DNA of 64,000 nucleotides from Kitasatospora aureofaciens (GCF_019192735.1 NZ_JAHTKP010000003.1:1-64000), one strand, 5' to 3'; shown: positions 41,618 to 50,515, numbered from the stretch's first letter. Notes: generated by a model from the sequence alone, not told the origin. A program made the numbers and translations.

Positions 41618-42400
41618 ATGGTTCACATGAAGGATCTGGTGGTAGCCGCCCTCGCGGCGGCGAAGGAACGGGGTCAGGACGTCGCGGACGTCCCGCTGAC
41701 GGCGATCGCGGCGGCGGCCGGTGTCTCCCGCAGCACGCTGCTGCGCCGGCTCGGCGGCTCCCGAGCCGTGCTGGACGAGGCCGTCAGGCAGGCGGGCGTC
41801 GACCCGGGCGGACGGCCGCCGGTGCGGGAGCGCGCGATCGAGGCGGCGGCCGGGCTGGTGGCCGAACGCGGCCTGGGCGGGGTCACCCTGGACGCCGTCG
41901 CGGACCGTGCGGAGTGCTCGGTGCCCAGCCTGCACACCGTCTTCGAGGGGCGGGACGGCCTGCTCGCCGCCGTCTTCGAGCAGCACGGCCCGCTGCCGGA
42001 CCTGGAGGCGCTGGCGGCGAACCCGCCCGAGCGGTTGGAGGACACCGTGCGGGCCCTCTACCGGACCTTCGTCGCGGCCTTCGACCGCGAGCCGCGCGTC
42101 GTCCCGGCGGTCTTCGCGGACCTGTTCAGCCGGCCGGACGGCCCCGCGGCCCGGATGATGGCGGCCAACTTCCCGCGGCTGTTCGCCTCCCTGGCCCGGC
42201 TGCTGCTGCCGCACGTGGAGGCCGGGCGGGTGCGGCCGCTGCCGTTCCCGGTGCTGGTCCAACTGCTGCTCGGGCCGATGGTCACCCACTTGCTGCTGCG
42301 GCCGGTGCTCGGCCCGGCGTTCGGCGCCGGGATGCCCTCGCTGGAGGAGTCCATCGAGCTGTTCGCGGACGCCTACCTGCGGGCCGTCGCGCTGCCGTAG
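41618..42400 (+). CDS. TetR-family regulator with two HTH segments
   Basis: 260 aa from ATG at 41618 (ATG at 41627 also possible; no clear ribosome-binding site, possibly leaderless). Two HTH-like stretches follow each other: VPLTAIAAAAGVSRSTLLRR with LGGSRAVLDEAVRQ, and GGVTLDAVADRAECSVPSLH with TVFEGRDGLLAAVFEQ. The rest is an ordinary all-helical TetR ligand domain. A single HTH is the rule, so this is a partial internal duplication or fusion. Divergent from the FAD monooxygenase; the 80-nt gap should hold its operator. Confidence 0.85.
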   Translation: MVHMKDLVVAALAAAKERGQDVADVPLTAIAAAAGVSRSTLLRRLGGSRAVLDEAVRQAGVDPGGRPPVRERAIEAAAGLVAERGLGGVTLDAVADRAECSVPSLHTVFEGRDGLLAAVFEQHGPLPDLEALAANPPERLEDTVRALYRTFVAAFDREPRVVPAVFADLFSRPDGPAARMMAANFPRLFASLARLLLPHVEAGRVRPLPFPVLVQLLLGPMVTHLLLRPVLGPAFGAGMPSLEESIELFADAYLRAVALP

Positions 42401-42499
42401 GGCGGTCCGGGACGATTCTTCGCGGGAGCTGTCACACGTGGGCGGTGGGCCGGGTCAGTGAAGTGACCGAGCACAACACGCCGCTTGAAGGAGCTTCAC

Positions 42500-42847
42500 A
42501 TGTCCGTCGCCCACGTCATCGTCACCGTCCTCGGCGCCCTCATGGCGGGCTTCTCGGCCGGGTCGGTGTTCTTCAAGGTCGAATACGTCGTCGGCCCGCT
42601 GGCCGAGTACGGCGTGCCGCGCGCCTGGTGGACCTGGCTGGGCGTGGCCAAGGCGGCCGGCGCGGTCGGCCTGCTGGCCGGCTTCGCCGTCCCCGTGATC
42701 GGCGAACTGGCCGCGCTCGGACTGGTGCTGTACTTCGCAGGCGCCGTCATCACCGTGCTCCGGGCGCGGGCCTACGGGCACGTCGCCTTCCCGATCATCT
42801 ACGCCGCCCCGGCCGCCGCCGCACTCGTTCTCGGGCTCGCCGCCTGA
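42500..42847 (+). CDS. DoxX-like small membrane protein
   Basis: 115 aa; ATG at 42500 with AAGGAG 7 nt upstream. Four hydrophobic helices and the DoxX-family segments FKVEYVVGPLAEYGVPRAWW and WLGVAKAAGAVGLLAGFAVP. Members are implicated in membrane redox or quinone-linked stress defence, without a settled reaction. It follows the TetR gene by 100 nt on the same strand. Confidence 0.8.
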   Translation: MSVAHVIVTVLGALMAGFSAGSVFFKVEYVVGPLAEYGVPRAWWTWLGVAKAAGAVGLLAGFAVPVIGELAALGLVLYFAGAVITVLRARAYGHVAFPIIYAAPAAAALVLGLAA

Positions 42848-42904
42848 ACCCCCGCGCCACCGGCGAGAATTGCCCCGAGCGAAACCCCGTCGGAGGAGAA
42901 GACC

Positions 42905-42982
42905 GTGATCGGCAAGCTGCAGTGCCTCGTGCTCGACTGCCCGGACGCGGCCGGGCACCCGTTCTGCCTGATCCGCGCTTAG
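42905..42982 (+). pseudogene. 25-codon relic of a VOC (glyoxalase-like) gene
   Basis: GTG at 42905 with GGAGGAG upstream. The frame reads VIGKLQCLVLDCPD joined to AAGHPFCLIRA and a stop. The first part is the usual start and the second the usual end of small VOC-superfamily proteins; about 80-100 middle codons are missing. An internal deletion that left the signals and frame intact explains this. Confidence 0.8.
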
Positions 42983-42984
42983 GT

Positions 42985-43701
42985 TCAGGCGAGCGTCAGC
43001 CGGTCGCCCACGCTCAGCCGGCCCGGGGCCGCGACCTCGGCCAGGGCGTCGAGGCGGCCGTCGTGGGCGGCCACGATGGCCTTCAGGATCTCGGGTGCGT
43101 GTGGGAGGCCCGGCTGGGCGGCGGCGGTCATGACGCAGCGCTCGCTGGAGCGGACGAAGGCGAGCCGGGCGCCGCCCGGGGAGCTGCCGCGACCATCCCG
43201 GCCGAACCAGGTGTCCTCGACGAACGGCGGGGTGCCGGGCGGGGTGCGCAGCAGGATGTTGGGCCGGAACCGGCGGTCGTCGACGACGGCGAGCGGGGCG
43301 GCCTCGCGGACCCAGTCCAGGGTGGCGGTGGTGAGCACGCTGACCGGCAGCTGGTCGAAGTGCGAGACGGCGTCCTCGCGGGCGAGTTCGACGTCCTCGC
43401 GCTGGAGGTAGGCGCGCAGGAAGGCGGTCGGGTCGGCGACCGGGCGGCCGAGCGGGTCGAACAGCTCGGGCCCGTCGATCCGGTGGCCGAGCCGGGCGGA
43501 GAGCCGGAGCAGGCCGTCCATCCGCCGGAAGCGGCGGGTGTTCTTGCCCGAGCCGAACCTGCCGGCCGCGTCGCGGACGGCGTAGAGGCGGTCGCCGGCC
43601 AGGCCGCGCCCGTCCACCTCGACGGAGTCGAGCCGCTCGCCGCCGGTGGATTTCACGGGGTAGCGCCAGAGTCGCTCGATCACTCCGATGATCTCTGCCA
43701 T
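42985..43701 (-). CDS. MOSC domain protein
   Basis: 238 aa, ATG at 43701. N-terminal MOSC-N barrel starts IIGVIERLWRYPVKSTGGER; the MOSC core includes FRPNILLRTPPGTPPFVEDT, and ARLAFVRSSERCVMTAAAQP has the conserved Cys. MOSC proteins bind molybdopterin or use the Cys for sulfur transfer; mARC-type reductases are relatives. No molybdenum cofactor genes are nearby. It converges on the VOC relic with 2 nt between the stops. Confidence 0.88.
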   Translation of the reverse strand: MAEIIGVIERLWRYPVKSTGGERLDSVEVDGRGLAGDRLYAVRDAAGRFGSGKNTRRFRRMDGLLRLSARLGHRIDGPELFDPLGRPVADPTAFLRAYLQREDVELAREDAVSHFDQLPVSVLTTATLDWVREAAPLAVVDDRRFRPNILLRTPPGTPPFVEDTWFGRDGRGSSPGGARLAFVRSSERCVMTAAAQPGLPHAPEILKAIVAAHDGRLDALAEVAAPGRLSVGDRLTLA

Positions 43702-43790
43702 GAGCGGACAGCGTACCGGCGGCCTCGGGGGATGGTCTAGACCAAGTCCGGTGGGGCAGTTGGCCGAAAACCGCCGGTCCGCAGGAACCG

Positions 43791-44534
43791 TCAGCCCAGC
43801 CGGGCCACCGCCCGGACCGGCGCGCCGTCCGCCGCCACCAGCCGCAGCGGGAACAGTGACACCTCCACCGGCCGCCCGGCCTCCTGGGCGTCCAGCAGGG
43901 CCCGCAGATCGGTCAGGTTCTCCGCGATCACCCCGCCGCCGGACGCCCCCAGCAGCACCCGGTGCGCGGCCAGGGTCGGCTCGTCGGTGGCCTGCTGGTC
44001 GTGCTCGTCGGTGAGGTCCGCGAGCAGCGCGGCCACCGCCGGGTCGCCCGGCCCCGGCTCAGGGGTGGGGTCGACGCTCAGCGCGTCCACGCCGACCGTC
44101 CGCACCCCGGCGGCGACGATCGCCTCGGCCGCGTCGGGTGTCAGGCTCGGGTGGGCGAGGTAGGCGTCGGTGCCCCAGTGCCGGGCCCAGCCGGTGGCGA
44201 GCAGCAGGACGGTTCCCTCTCCGGCCCGCTCCAGCGCGGGCGCGAGCAGTTGGGGTGTGACGGCCTCCCGGGGCTCCAGCCCGCGCAGGTCGGCGACCAC
44301 GGCCGGGCCGGTGAACCGCTCCAGCGGCAGTCCGTCGAGCGTCGGCCAGGTGACGTCCACGTGGTAGGGCGCGTCCACGTGCGTCCCGGACTGCGAACCG
44401 AGGTGCAGGGCCAGCACGTTCACCCCGGCGGTGGCGGTGGTGAGCGCGGGCTCCAGGACGACGGCCGGATCGCCGGGGTAGACCGGCATCGCGGTGGTCA
44501 CCTGGTGGGTGAGGTCGACGAGGGTCGCTGCCAT
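43791..44534 (-). CDS. Cyclase family protein (kynurenine formamidase-like metal hydrolase)
   Basis: 247 aa, ATG at 44534. VDLTHQVTTAMPVYPGDPAV at the N-terminus and GSQSGTHVDAPYHVD with the metal-binding HxDxPxH mark the cyclase/KynB family. VGVDALSVDPTPEPGPGDPA and HRVLLGASGGGVIAENLTDL follow. Members hydrolyse N-formylkynurenine or related amides, or act in aromatic metabolism; no kynurenine genes are visible here. Divergent from mqnM, with 65 nt between. Confidence 0.87.
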   Translation of the reverse strand: MAATLVDLTHQVTTAMPVYPGDPAVVLEPALTTATAGVNVLALHLGSQSGTHVDAPYHVDVTWPTLDGLPLERFTGPAVVADLRGLEPREAVTPQLLAPALERAGEGTVLLLATGWARHWGTDAYLAHPSLTPDAAEAIVAAGVRTVGVDALSVDPTPEPGPGDPAVAALLADLTDEHDQQATDEPTLAAHRVLLGASGGGVIAENLTDLRALLDAQEAGRPVEVSLFPLRLVAADGAPVRAVARLG

Positions 44535-44599
44535 GCCCCCATCCTCCCAGGGGCGCCTCCGGATGCGGCCACGCCGGTGCGGCCGGATAGAAATGGCCC

Positions 44600-45274
44600 A
44601 TGGGAACAGTGAAGCGTCAACCGTGGGTGGTCGGGGTCTCGGGCGCGTCCGGGACGCCGTACGCCGCCTCCGTGATCCGGGCCCTGCTCGCCGCCGGGGA
44701 GGCGGTCGACCTGATCGTCAGCCGCGCCGCCCGGCTCACCATCCTCGACGAGACCGGCATCTCCTTCCGGGACGCCCATTGGCGCACCGACCTGGCCGCC
44801 TGGCTGGGCACCGACGAGGGCCTGGACGACGTCCGCTACTGGCCCGCCGGGGACTTCGCGGCCGGTCCGTCCAGCGGCTCGTACCCGGCCAAGGGCATGC
44901 TGGTGGTCCCCGCGACCACCGGCGCGGTGGCCGGGATCGCTCTCGGCCTGAGCAAGGACCTGCTCCAGCGGGTGGCCAGCGTCACCCTCAAGGAGCGCCG
45001 CCCGCTGGTCGTGTGCGTGCGCGAGACGCCACTCAACGGGGTGACGTTGAAGCATCTGGTGGAACTCGACGCGCATGGCGCCGTCGTGCTCCCCGCCTCG
45101 CCCGGTTTCTACGCCGGCGGCTCCACCGTGCGCGAACTCGTCGATTTCGTGGCCGGCCGGGTGCTGGACGCGGTCGGCGTGCCGCATTCCCTGTACCTGC
45201 GCTGGGAAGGGGAGTTGGGAGCGGCGGCGCGCCGGGCCGACGGCGGCGCCGCGTCGACGGCTGAGGGGGAGTGA
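44600..45274 (+). CDS. mqnM: UbiX-family flavin prenyltransferase (menaquinone)
   Basis: 224 aa, ATG at 44600. VVGVSGASGTPYAASVIRAL is the UbiX nucleotide-binding start. PSSGSYPAKGMLVVPATTGA and LKERRPLVVCVRETPLNGVT are the conserved phosphate and flavin-binding parts. UbiX enzymes make prenylated FMN, the cofactor needed by the UbiD-type MqnL. The C-terminus has a short disordered tail. The asnC gene follows after 119 nt. Confidence 0.93.
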   Translation: MGTVKRQPWVVGVSGASGTPYAASVIRALLAAGEAVDLIVSRAARLTILDETGISFRDAHWRTDLAAWLGTDEGLDDVRYWPAGDFAAGPSSGSYPAKGMLVVPATTGAVAGIALGLSKDLLQRVASVTLKERRPLVVCVRETPLNGVTLKHLVELDAHGAVVLPASPGFYAGGSTVRELVDFVAGRVLDAVGVPHSLYLRWEGELGAAARRADGGAASTAEGE

Positions 45275-45393
45275 GAAGCCCGGGGGCAGGAGAGTATCTT
45301 CTCTGCGATATCCGGGTTGGTCCCTGCGCGGCGCCTTTGAATCCGGATAATGATCTGTGGGTCTGGTGAGGTTCGGAAGGACGCGGACGGTAT

Positions 45394-45852
45394 ATGGACA
45401 CGGTGGACAGACAGCTCATCCAGGCGCTCCGGGAGAACGGCCGTGCGTCCTACGCCGAGCTGGGCCGGTTGGTCGGACTCTCCGGCCCGAGCGTCACGGA
45501 CCGCATCAACCGCCTGGAGCAGGCCGGCGTCATCACCGGCTACCGCGCGACGGTCAACCCGGCCTCGCTCGGCTTCGGCGTCACGGCCCTGATCGGCCTT
45601 CAGCTGACCGACGCGGCCGACCACGAGGACGTCGCGTTCCGGCTGAAGGACCTCAACGAGGTCGAGGACTGCTGGTTCATCGCGGGTGACGACTCGTACA
45701 TGCTCAAGGTCCGGGTGGCCGACGTGGCCGGCCTGGAGTCGGTGGTCAAGCGGATCTCGGGCACGAAGGGCGTGGCCCGCACCCGCACCACCGTCGTACT
45801 CTCCACGAAGTGGGAGAACCGGGTGAGCGAGCTCCCTCCCGAAGGAGAGTGA
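45394..45852 (+). CDS. Lrp/AsnC family transcriptional regulator
   Basis: 152 aa, ATG at 45394. N-terminal winged helix: MDTVDRQLIQALRENGRASY, AELGRLVGLSGPSVTDRINR. C-terminal RAM domain: ALIGLQLTDAADHEDVAFRL, WFIAGDDSYMLKVRVADVAG. Regulators of this kind sense amino acids. It sits between mqnM and the dehydratase and mqnE genes, 4 nt before the dehydratase start, so it may control them. The same neighbour occurs beside mqnE in S. coelicolor as I recall. Confidence 0.93.
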   Translation: MDTVDRQLIQALRENGRASYAELGRLVGLSGPSVTDRINRLEQAGVITGYRATVNPASLGFGVTALIGLQLTDAADHEDVAFRLKDLNEVEDCWFIAGDDSYMLKVRVADVAGLESVVKRISGTKGVARTRTTVVLSTKWENRVSELPPEGE

Positions 45853-45856
45853 CGTC

Positions 45857-46819
45857 ATGGCACTGGTCGGTCTGGAGGAGCTGCGCGCGGCCCGGCAGCG
45901 GATCGCGGGGGTGGCCGTACGCACCCCGCTGGTCCCCGCCCCCTGGGCGGCCGAGGGCGAGCGCCGGCTCTGGCTCAAGCCGGAGAACCTCCAGCCGACC
46001 GGTGCCTTCAAGACCCGCGGCGCCTACAACCGGCTGGCCGCGCTCACCGCGGACGAGCGGGCCCGCGGGGTGGTCGCCCAGTCGAGCGGCAACCACGCGC
46101 AGGCGGTGGCGTACGCGGCCCAGCTGCTCGGCATCAAGGCCGTGATCGTCATGCCGGACACCTCGCCCGCGGTGAAGGTGGAGGCCACCCGCTCGTACGG
46201 CGCCGAGGTGATCCTGGTGCCGCCGGGGGAGCGGGACACCCTGCCCGGCGAGCTGGCCGAGAAGCACGGCCACGTCTGGGTGCCGCCGTACGACGACCCG
46301 TTCATCATCGCGGGCCAGGGCACGGTCGGCCTGGAGATCGCCGAGGACGCCCCGGCCGGGCTGGACACCGTCCTGGTGCCGGTCAGCGGCGGCGGCCTGA
46401 TCGGCGGGACGGCGGCCGCGCTCAAGCTCACCCGCCCGGAGATCCGGGTGATCGGCGTCGAGCCGGAGCTGGCCGCCGACGCCCGGGCCAGCCTGCGGGC
46501 CGGCCGCCTGATCAGCTGGCCGGTCGCCGACACCTACCGCACCATCGCGGACGGCCTGCGCACCCCGTCCGTCGGCCGGCTGCCCTACGAGCACCTGACC
46601 GCCTACGTGGACGACATCGTCACCGTCACCGAGGACGAGATCCGCGCCACCGTCGCCCTGCTCGCCCGCCGCGGCCGGCTCGTCGCCGAGCCCTCCGGCG
46701 CGGTCGCCCCCGCCGCCTACTTCCACCGCGCCGCCGAGACCGGCGGCCGGTCGGTGGCGGCCGTCGTGAGCGGCGGGAACATCGAACCGGCACTGCTCGC
46801 GGAGCTGCTGTCGGCATAG
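45857..46819 (+). CDS. PLP-dependent threonine/serine dehydratase-like enzyme
   Basis: 320 aa, ATG at 45857, 4 nt after the AsnC-type gene. KPENLQPTGAFKTRGAYNRL has the PLP Lys, AQSSGNHAQAVAYAAQLLGI the substrate loop, and VPVSGGGLIGGTAAALKL the Gly-rich phosphate loop. There is no C-terminal ACT domain, so it resembles catabolic threonine dehydratases or serine racemases. The close linkage to an AsnC regulator suggests amino-acid-responsive control. Confidence 0.9.
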   Translation: MALVGLEELRAARQRIAGVAVRTPLVPAPWAAEGERRLWLKPENLQPTGAFKTRGAYNRLAALTADERARGVVAQSSGNHAQAVAYAAQLLGIKAVIVMPDTSPAVKVEATRSYGAEVILVPPGERDTLPGELAEKHGHVWVPPYDDPFIIAGQGTVGLEIAEDAPAGLDTVLVPVSGGGLIGGTAAALKLTRPEIRVIGVEPELAADARASLRAGRLISWPVADTYRTIADGLRTPSVGRLPYEHLTAYVDDIVTVTEDEIRATVALLARRGRLVAEPSGAVAPAAYFHRAAETGGRSVAAVVSGGNIEPALLAELLSA

Positions 46820-46870
46820 GCGTACGCTCGTTCCGGCAAGGAATCGAAGTCGGAGGAGGCGGGGCACCGC

Positions 46871-48034
46871 ATGGACGCAGGGCTCAAGCGCGAGCTGGAG
46901 GCGAAGGTCTACGCGGGTGAGCGGCTGACCCGCGAGGACGGGATCGCGCTCTACGAGAGCGACGACCTGGCCTGGCTGGGCGGGCTGGCCCACCACGTGC
47001 GGACGCGGAAGAACGGCGACGTCGTCCACTTCAACGTCAACCGCCACCTCAACATGACCAACGTGTGCAGCGCCTCCTGCGCCTACTGCTCGTTCCAGCG
47101 CAAGCCGGGCGAGAAGGACGCCTACACGATGCGCATCGAGGAGGCCGTCCGCCTCGCCAAGGCGATGGAGGTCGAGTCCCTCACCGAGCTGCACATCGTC
47201 AACGGCCTGCACCCGACCCTGCCGTGGCGCTACTACCCGCGCTCGCTGCGGGAGCTCAAGGCGGCCCTGCCGAACGTCTCGCTGAAGGCCTTCACCGCCA
47301 CCGAGATCCACTGGTTCGAGAAGATCAGCGGCCTGTCCGCCGACGAGATCCTCGACGAGCTGATGGACGCCGGCCTGGAGTCGCTGACCGGCGGCGGCGC
47401 CGAGATCTTCGACTGGGAGGTCCGCCAGCACATCGTCGACCACGACACCCACTGGGAGGACTGGTCGCGGATCCACCGCCTCGCCCACAGCAAGGGCCTC
47501 AAGACGCCCTGCACCATGCTGTACGGCCACATCGAGGAGCCCCGCCACCGGGTCGACCACGTGCTGCGGCTGCGCGAGCTCCAGGACGAGACCGGCGGCT
47601 TCCAGGTCTTCATCCCGCTGCGCTACCAGCACGACTTCCACGACTCCAAGGACGGCGTCGTGCGCAACCGGCTGATGGAGCGCACCGAGATGGCCACCGG
47701 CGCCGAGGCGCTGAAGACCTTCGCGGTCTCCCGGCTGCTCTTCGACAACGTCCCGCACGTCAAGGTCTTCTGGGTGATGCACGGCGTCACCACCGCCCAG
47801 CTGGCGCTCAGCCACGGAGCGGACGACATGGACGGCTCGGTGGTCGAGTACAAGATCACCCACGACGCGGACAACTTCGGCACCCCGAACAAGCTCGGCC
47901 GCGACGACCTGCTCGGCCTGATCCGCGACGCCGGCTTCCGCCCGGTCGAGCGCAACACCCGCTACGAGGTCATCCGCGAGTACGAGGGCCCGGACCTGCT
48001 GCGCCGCGAGACCCCGCAGGCGATGCGCCTCTGA
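46871..48034 (+). CDS. mqnE: Aminofutalosine synthase MqnE (radical SAM)
   Basis: 387 aa, ATG at 46871. The radical SAM cluster motif is CSASCAYCSF with Cys 66, 70 and 73; VVHFNVNRHLNMTNV precedes it and FTATEIHWFEKISGLSADEI follows. It joins 3-(1-carboxyvinyl-oxy)benzoate to the adenosyl radical to give aminofutalosine, an early step of the futalosine menaquinone route. Preceded 51 nt upstream by the dehydratase gene and followed by a strong terminator. Confidence 0.96.
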   Translation: MDAGLKRELEAKVYAGERLTREDGIALYESDDLAWLGGLAHHVRTRKNGDVVHFNVNRHLNMTNVCSASCAYCSFQRKPGEKDAYTMRIEEAVRLAKAMEVESLTELHIVNGLHPTLPWRYYPRSLRELKAALPNVSLKAFTATEIHWFEKISGLSADEILDELMDAGLESLTGGGAEIFDWEVRQHIVDHDTHWEDWSRIHRLAHSKGLKTPCTMLYGHIEEPRHRVDHVLRLRELQDETGGFQVFIPLRYQHDFHDSKDGVVRNRLMERTEMATGAEALKTFAVSRLLFDNVPHVKVFWVMHGVTTAQLALSHGADDMDGSVVEYKITHDADNFGTPNKLGRDDLLGLIRDAGFRPVERNTRYEVIREYEGPDLLRRETPQAMRL

Positions 48035-48055
48035 CCCCTCCCCACCTGCACGTTC

Positions 48056-48091
48056 CCGCCTCCCGGGCCGCACCGCCGGCCCGGGAGGCGG
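48056..48091 (+). terminator. Terminator after mqnE
   Basis: A perfect 14-bp stem (CCGCCTCCCGGGCC and its complement) with an 8-nt loop, 22 nt past the stop. Confidence 0.88.
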
Positions 48092-48160
48092 TCGTCTTCA
48101 CGGCTCCCGTACGGCGTCCCGGGTTTACCAACGGGTACGGCGTTTGGCAGGATCGACGGC

Positions 48161-49384
48161 ATGTCCGGTTCTCATAGCGTCACCGCGTACCCGTCGTACG
48201 AGCCGATGCCGGAGCCGGTGTACGGGGTGCCGCAGCAGTCGTACGAGCCGTCGCACGAGGTGTACGAGACGTACCAGCAGCCGGTTCACCAGGACTACTA
48301 CGGCGACTATCAGCCGTACCCGCAGACGCATGACGGGTACTTCGACGCGTACGACCAGCCGTTCCAGCCGTACGTGTCCGAGCCGGAACCGCTGTGCGAG
48401 CCGGAGCCGATGTACGAGCCGGAGCCCGTTTACGCGCCGGAGACCGCCTTCGAGCAGACTCCCGAGCCGATGCCCGAGCCCCGTCCGGAACCGGCCGCCG
48501 CGGCCCCCGTGGGCGCCCGGACGGCCGCCCGGGGCCACCGCCGCAAAGCGAAGAAGAAACGTCACGGCAAGGCCGTGATGGCCGGCACCGCGCTCCTGGT
48601 CGCGGCCGCCGCCGGCTGGTACACCGTCGGCCAGGAGGACGCCGCCAAACCCGGCGTCACCACCGCCGACGGCCCCGGCCCGGAGGGCGTCAGCACGCCC
48701 GACCAGCCCGCTCCCGCCGCCGCCCAGGCCGCCGCCGACCGGCAGACCCAGACCCCGGCCGCCGGCCGCAGCGAGACCCGCCCCGACGGCTCACTCGCCG
48801 CGATACCCGGCCTCGGTGCCGCCTTCACCGCCCGGATACCGGCCGAGACCACCCAGGTGGTGCTCGCCTCCGGCCAGGGCAAGGACACCGACAAGAACAC
48901 CGTCACCCTCTGGACCAGGACCCCCGAGGGCCGCTGGCTGGCCGGCGAGACCTGGCAGGGCCACAACGGCAAGAACGGCTGGACCGCCGACCACCGCGAG
49001 GGCGACCTGCGCAGTCCGGTCGGCGTCTTCACCCTCACCGACGCCGGCGGCCGCAACGCCGACCCCGGCGGCAAGCTCCCCTACGACAAGGACCCGAGCT
49101 TCGTGGTCTCCGGGACGGGCTTCTTCGGCGACCAGCTGGCCGGCTCCTTCGACTACGTCGTCGCGATCAACTACAACCGGGTCCCCGGCAACTCCCCGCT
49201 CGACAGCCGCCGCCCGAACGGCGCCTCGAAGGGCGGCGGCATCTGGATCCACGTCGACCACGACGGCCCCACCCACGGCTGCGTCTCCATACCCGAGGAC
49301 AAGATGGCCCAGCTGATCCGCTCCCTGGACCCGGCGGCCCATCCGGTGATCGTCATGGGCGACGCGGGCTCGCTGGCCGCCTGA
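48161..49384 (+). CDS. Membrane-anchored L,D-transpeptidase-like (YkuD-type) protein
   Basis: 407 aa, ATG at 48161. Residues 1-115 are an unusual cytoplasmic Tyr/Pro/Glu-rich region. A basic cluster (RRKAKKKRHGK) and one membrane helix (about 139-155) follow, then a Pro/Ala/Thr linker. The C-terminal domain has DLRSPVGVFTLTDAGG and IHVDHDGPTHGCVSIP with the catalytic His and Cys in an HGC motif. Such domains cross-link peptidoglycan or attach proteins to it outside the membrane; streptomycete relatives of this shape are also called LppP/YkuD-like. The N-terminal region may bind cytoplasmic partners. Confidence 0.85.
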   Translation: MSGSHSVTAYPSYEPMPEPVYGVPQQSYEPSHEVYETYQQPVHQDYYGDYQPYPQTHDGYFDAYDQPFQPYVSEPEPLCEPEPMYEPEPVYAPETAFEQTPEPMPEPRPEPAAAAPVGARTAARGHRRKAKKKRHGKAVMAGTALLVAAAAGWYTVGQEDAAKPGVTTADGPGPEGVSTPDQPAPAAAQAAADRQTQTPAAGRSETRPDGSLAAIPGLGAAFTARIPAETTQVVLASGQGKDTDKNTVTLWTRTPEGRWLAGETWQGHNGKNGWTADHREGDLRSPVGVFTLTDAGGRNADPGGKLPYDKDPSFVVSGTGFFGDQLAGSFDYVVAINYNRVPGNSPLDSRRPNGASKGGGIWIHVDHDGPTHGCVSIPEDKMAQLIRSLDPAAHPVIVMGDAGSLAA

Positions 49385-49506
49385 CCTCGGCAGACGCAGA
49401 GGCCAGACGCCGCAACGCCCCTTGTTGGGCTCCTACAGTTCGCGGGGGCGGATCCTGTAGCCGGTCGCGCCCCGCTGACCAGCGGGTAACCCGGTTGCAT
49501 GGCACT

Positions 49507-50451
49507 ATGAGCGGTTCGCGCATTGTGGCACTCGGCCATTACCAGCCCCCCAAGGTCCTCACCAACGACGACCTGGCGGCGCTCGTCGACACCACCGACG
49601 AGTGGATCCGCAGCCGGGTGGGGATCAGGACCCGGCACATCGCCGAGGGCGAGAGCCTCGTCGACCTCGCCACCGAGGCGGCGCAGAAGGCGCTGGCCCG
49701 CAGCGGCCGGACGGCCGACGAGATCGACCTGGTCGTCGTCGCCACCTGCACCGCGATCGAGCGCAGTCCCAACACGGCCGCCGCCGTGGCCGCCCGTCTC
49801 GGCGTCCGGTCGCCCGCCGCGTACGACATCAACACGGTCTGCTCCGGCTTCTCGTACGCGCTGGCCACCGCGGACCACGCGATCCGGGCCGGTGCGGCGC
49901 GGCGCGCGCTGGTGATCGGCGCCGAGCGGATGTCCGACACCCTCGACTGGACCGACCGGTCGACCTGCGTGATCTTCGGCGACGGTGCCGGGGCCGCGGT
50001 CGTGGAGGCCCAGGAGGAGGGCGCCGAGCCCGGCATCGGCCCGGTGGTCTGGGGCTCCGAGCCGGAGCGGGGCGACGCCGTGGTGATCACCGGCTGGGAC
50101 CCGGTGATCAGCCAGCAGGGCCAGGCGGTGTTCCGCTGGGCCACCACCCAGCTCGCCCCGCTGGCCCGGCAGGCCTGCGAGCGGGCCGGGATCGACCCGT
50201 CCGAGCTGAAGGGCTTCGTGCCGCACCAGGCCAACCTGCGGATCATCGACGCGATCGCGAAGAAGCTGGGCGCTCCCGACGCGGTGGTCGCCCGGGACGT
50301 GGTGGACTCCGGCAACACCTCGGCCGCGTCCATCCCGCTGGCCTTCTCCAAGCTGGTCGAGCGCGGGGAGCTGTCGCCCGGCGACCCGGTCCTGCTGTTC
50401 GGCTTCGGCGGCGGCCTCGCCTACGCCGGCCAGGTCGTGCGCTGTCCGTAG
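49507..50451 (+). CDS. Beta-ketoacyl-ACP synthase III (FabH-like)
   Basis: 314 aa, ATG at 49507. NTVCSGFSYAL has the nucleophile Cys, GFVPHQANLRII the His and VDSGNTSAASIPLAFSKL the Asn of the KAS III triad. GIRTRHIAEGESLVDLATEA is typical of the family. It starts fatty acid or polyketide chains from an acyl-CoA primer. No other fatty-acid synthase gene is adjacent, so this is a stand-alone copy that may serve a special primer. It ends in a very strong terminator. Confidence 0.93.
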   Translation: MSGSRIVALGHYQPPKVLTNDDLAALVDTTDEWIRSRVGIRTRHIAEGESLVDLATEAAQKALARSGRTADEIDLVVVATCTAIERSPNTAAAVAARLGVRSPAAYDINTVCSGFSYALATADHAIRAGAARRALVIGAERMSDTLDWTDRSTCVIFGDGAGAAVVEAQEEGAEPGIGPVVWGSEPERGDAVVITGWDPVISQQGQAVFRWATTQLAPLARQACERAGIDPSELKGFVPHQANLRIIDAIAKKLGAPDAVVARDVVDSGNTSAASIPLAFSKLVERGELSPGDPVLLFGFGGGLAYAGQVVRCP

Positions 50452-50465
50452 CGGTCTGTCATAAA

Positions 50466-50515
50466 CATGCCGGTGGGCGGGCACCCTGTGTGAGGGGTGC
50501 CCGCCCACTGGCATG
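50466..50515 (+). terminator. Very strong terminator after the FabH-like gene
   Basis: A 21-bp stem with a single G-U pair (left arm begins CATGCCGGTGGGCGG) and an 8-nt loop, 15 nt past the stop. Confidence 0.9.
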
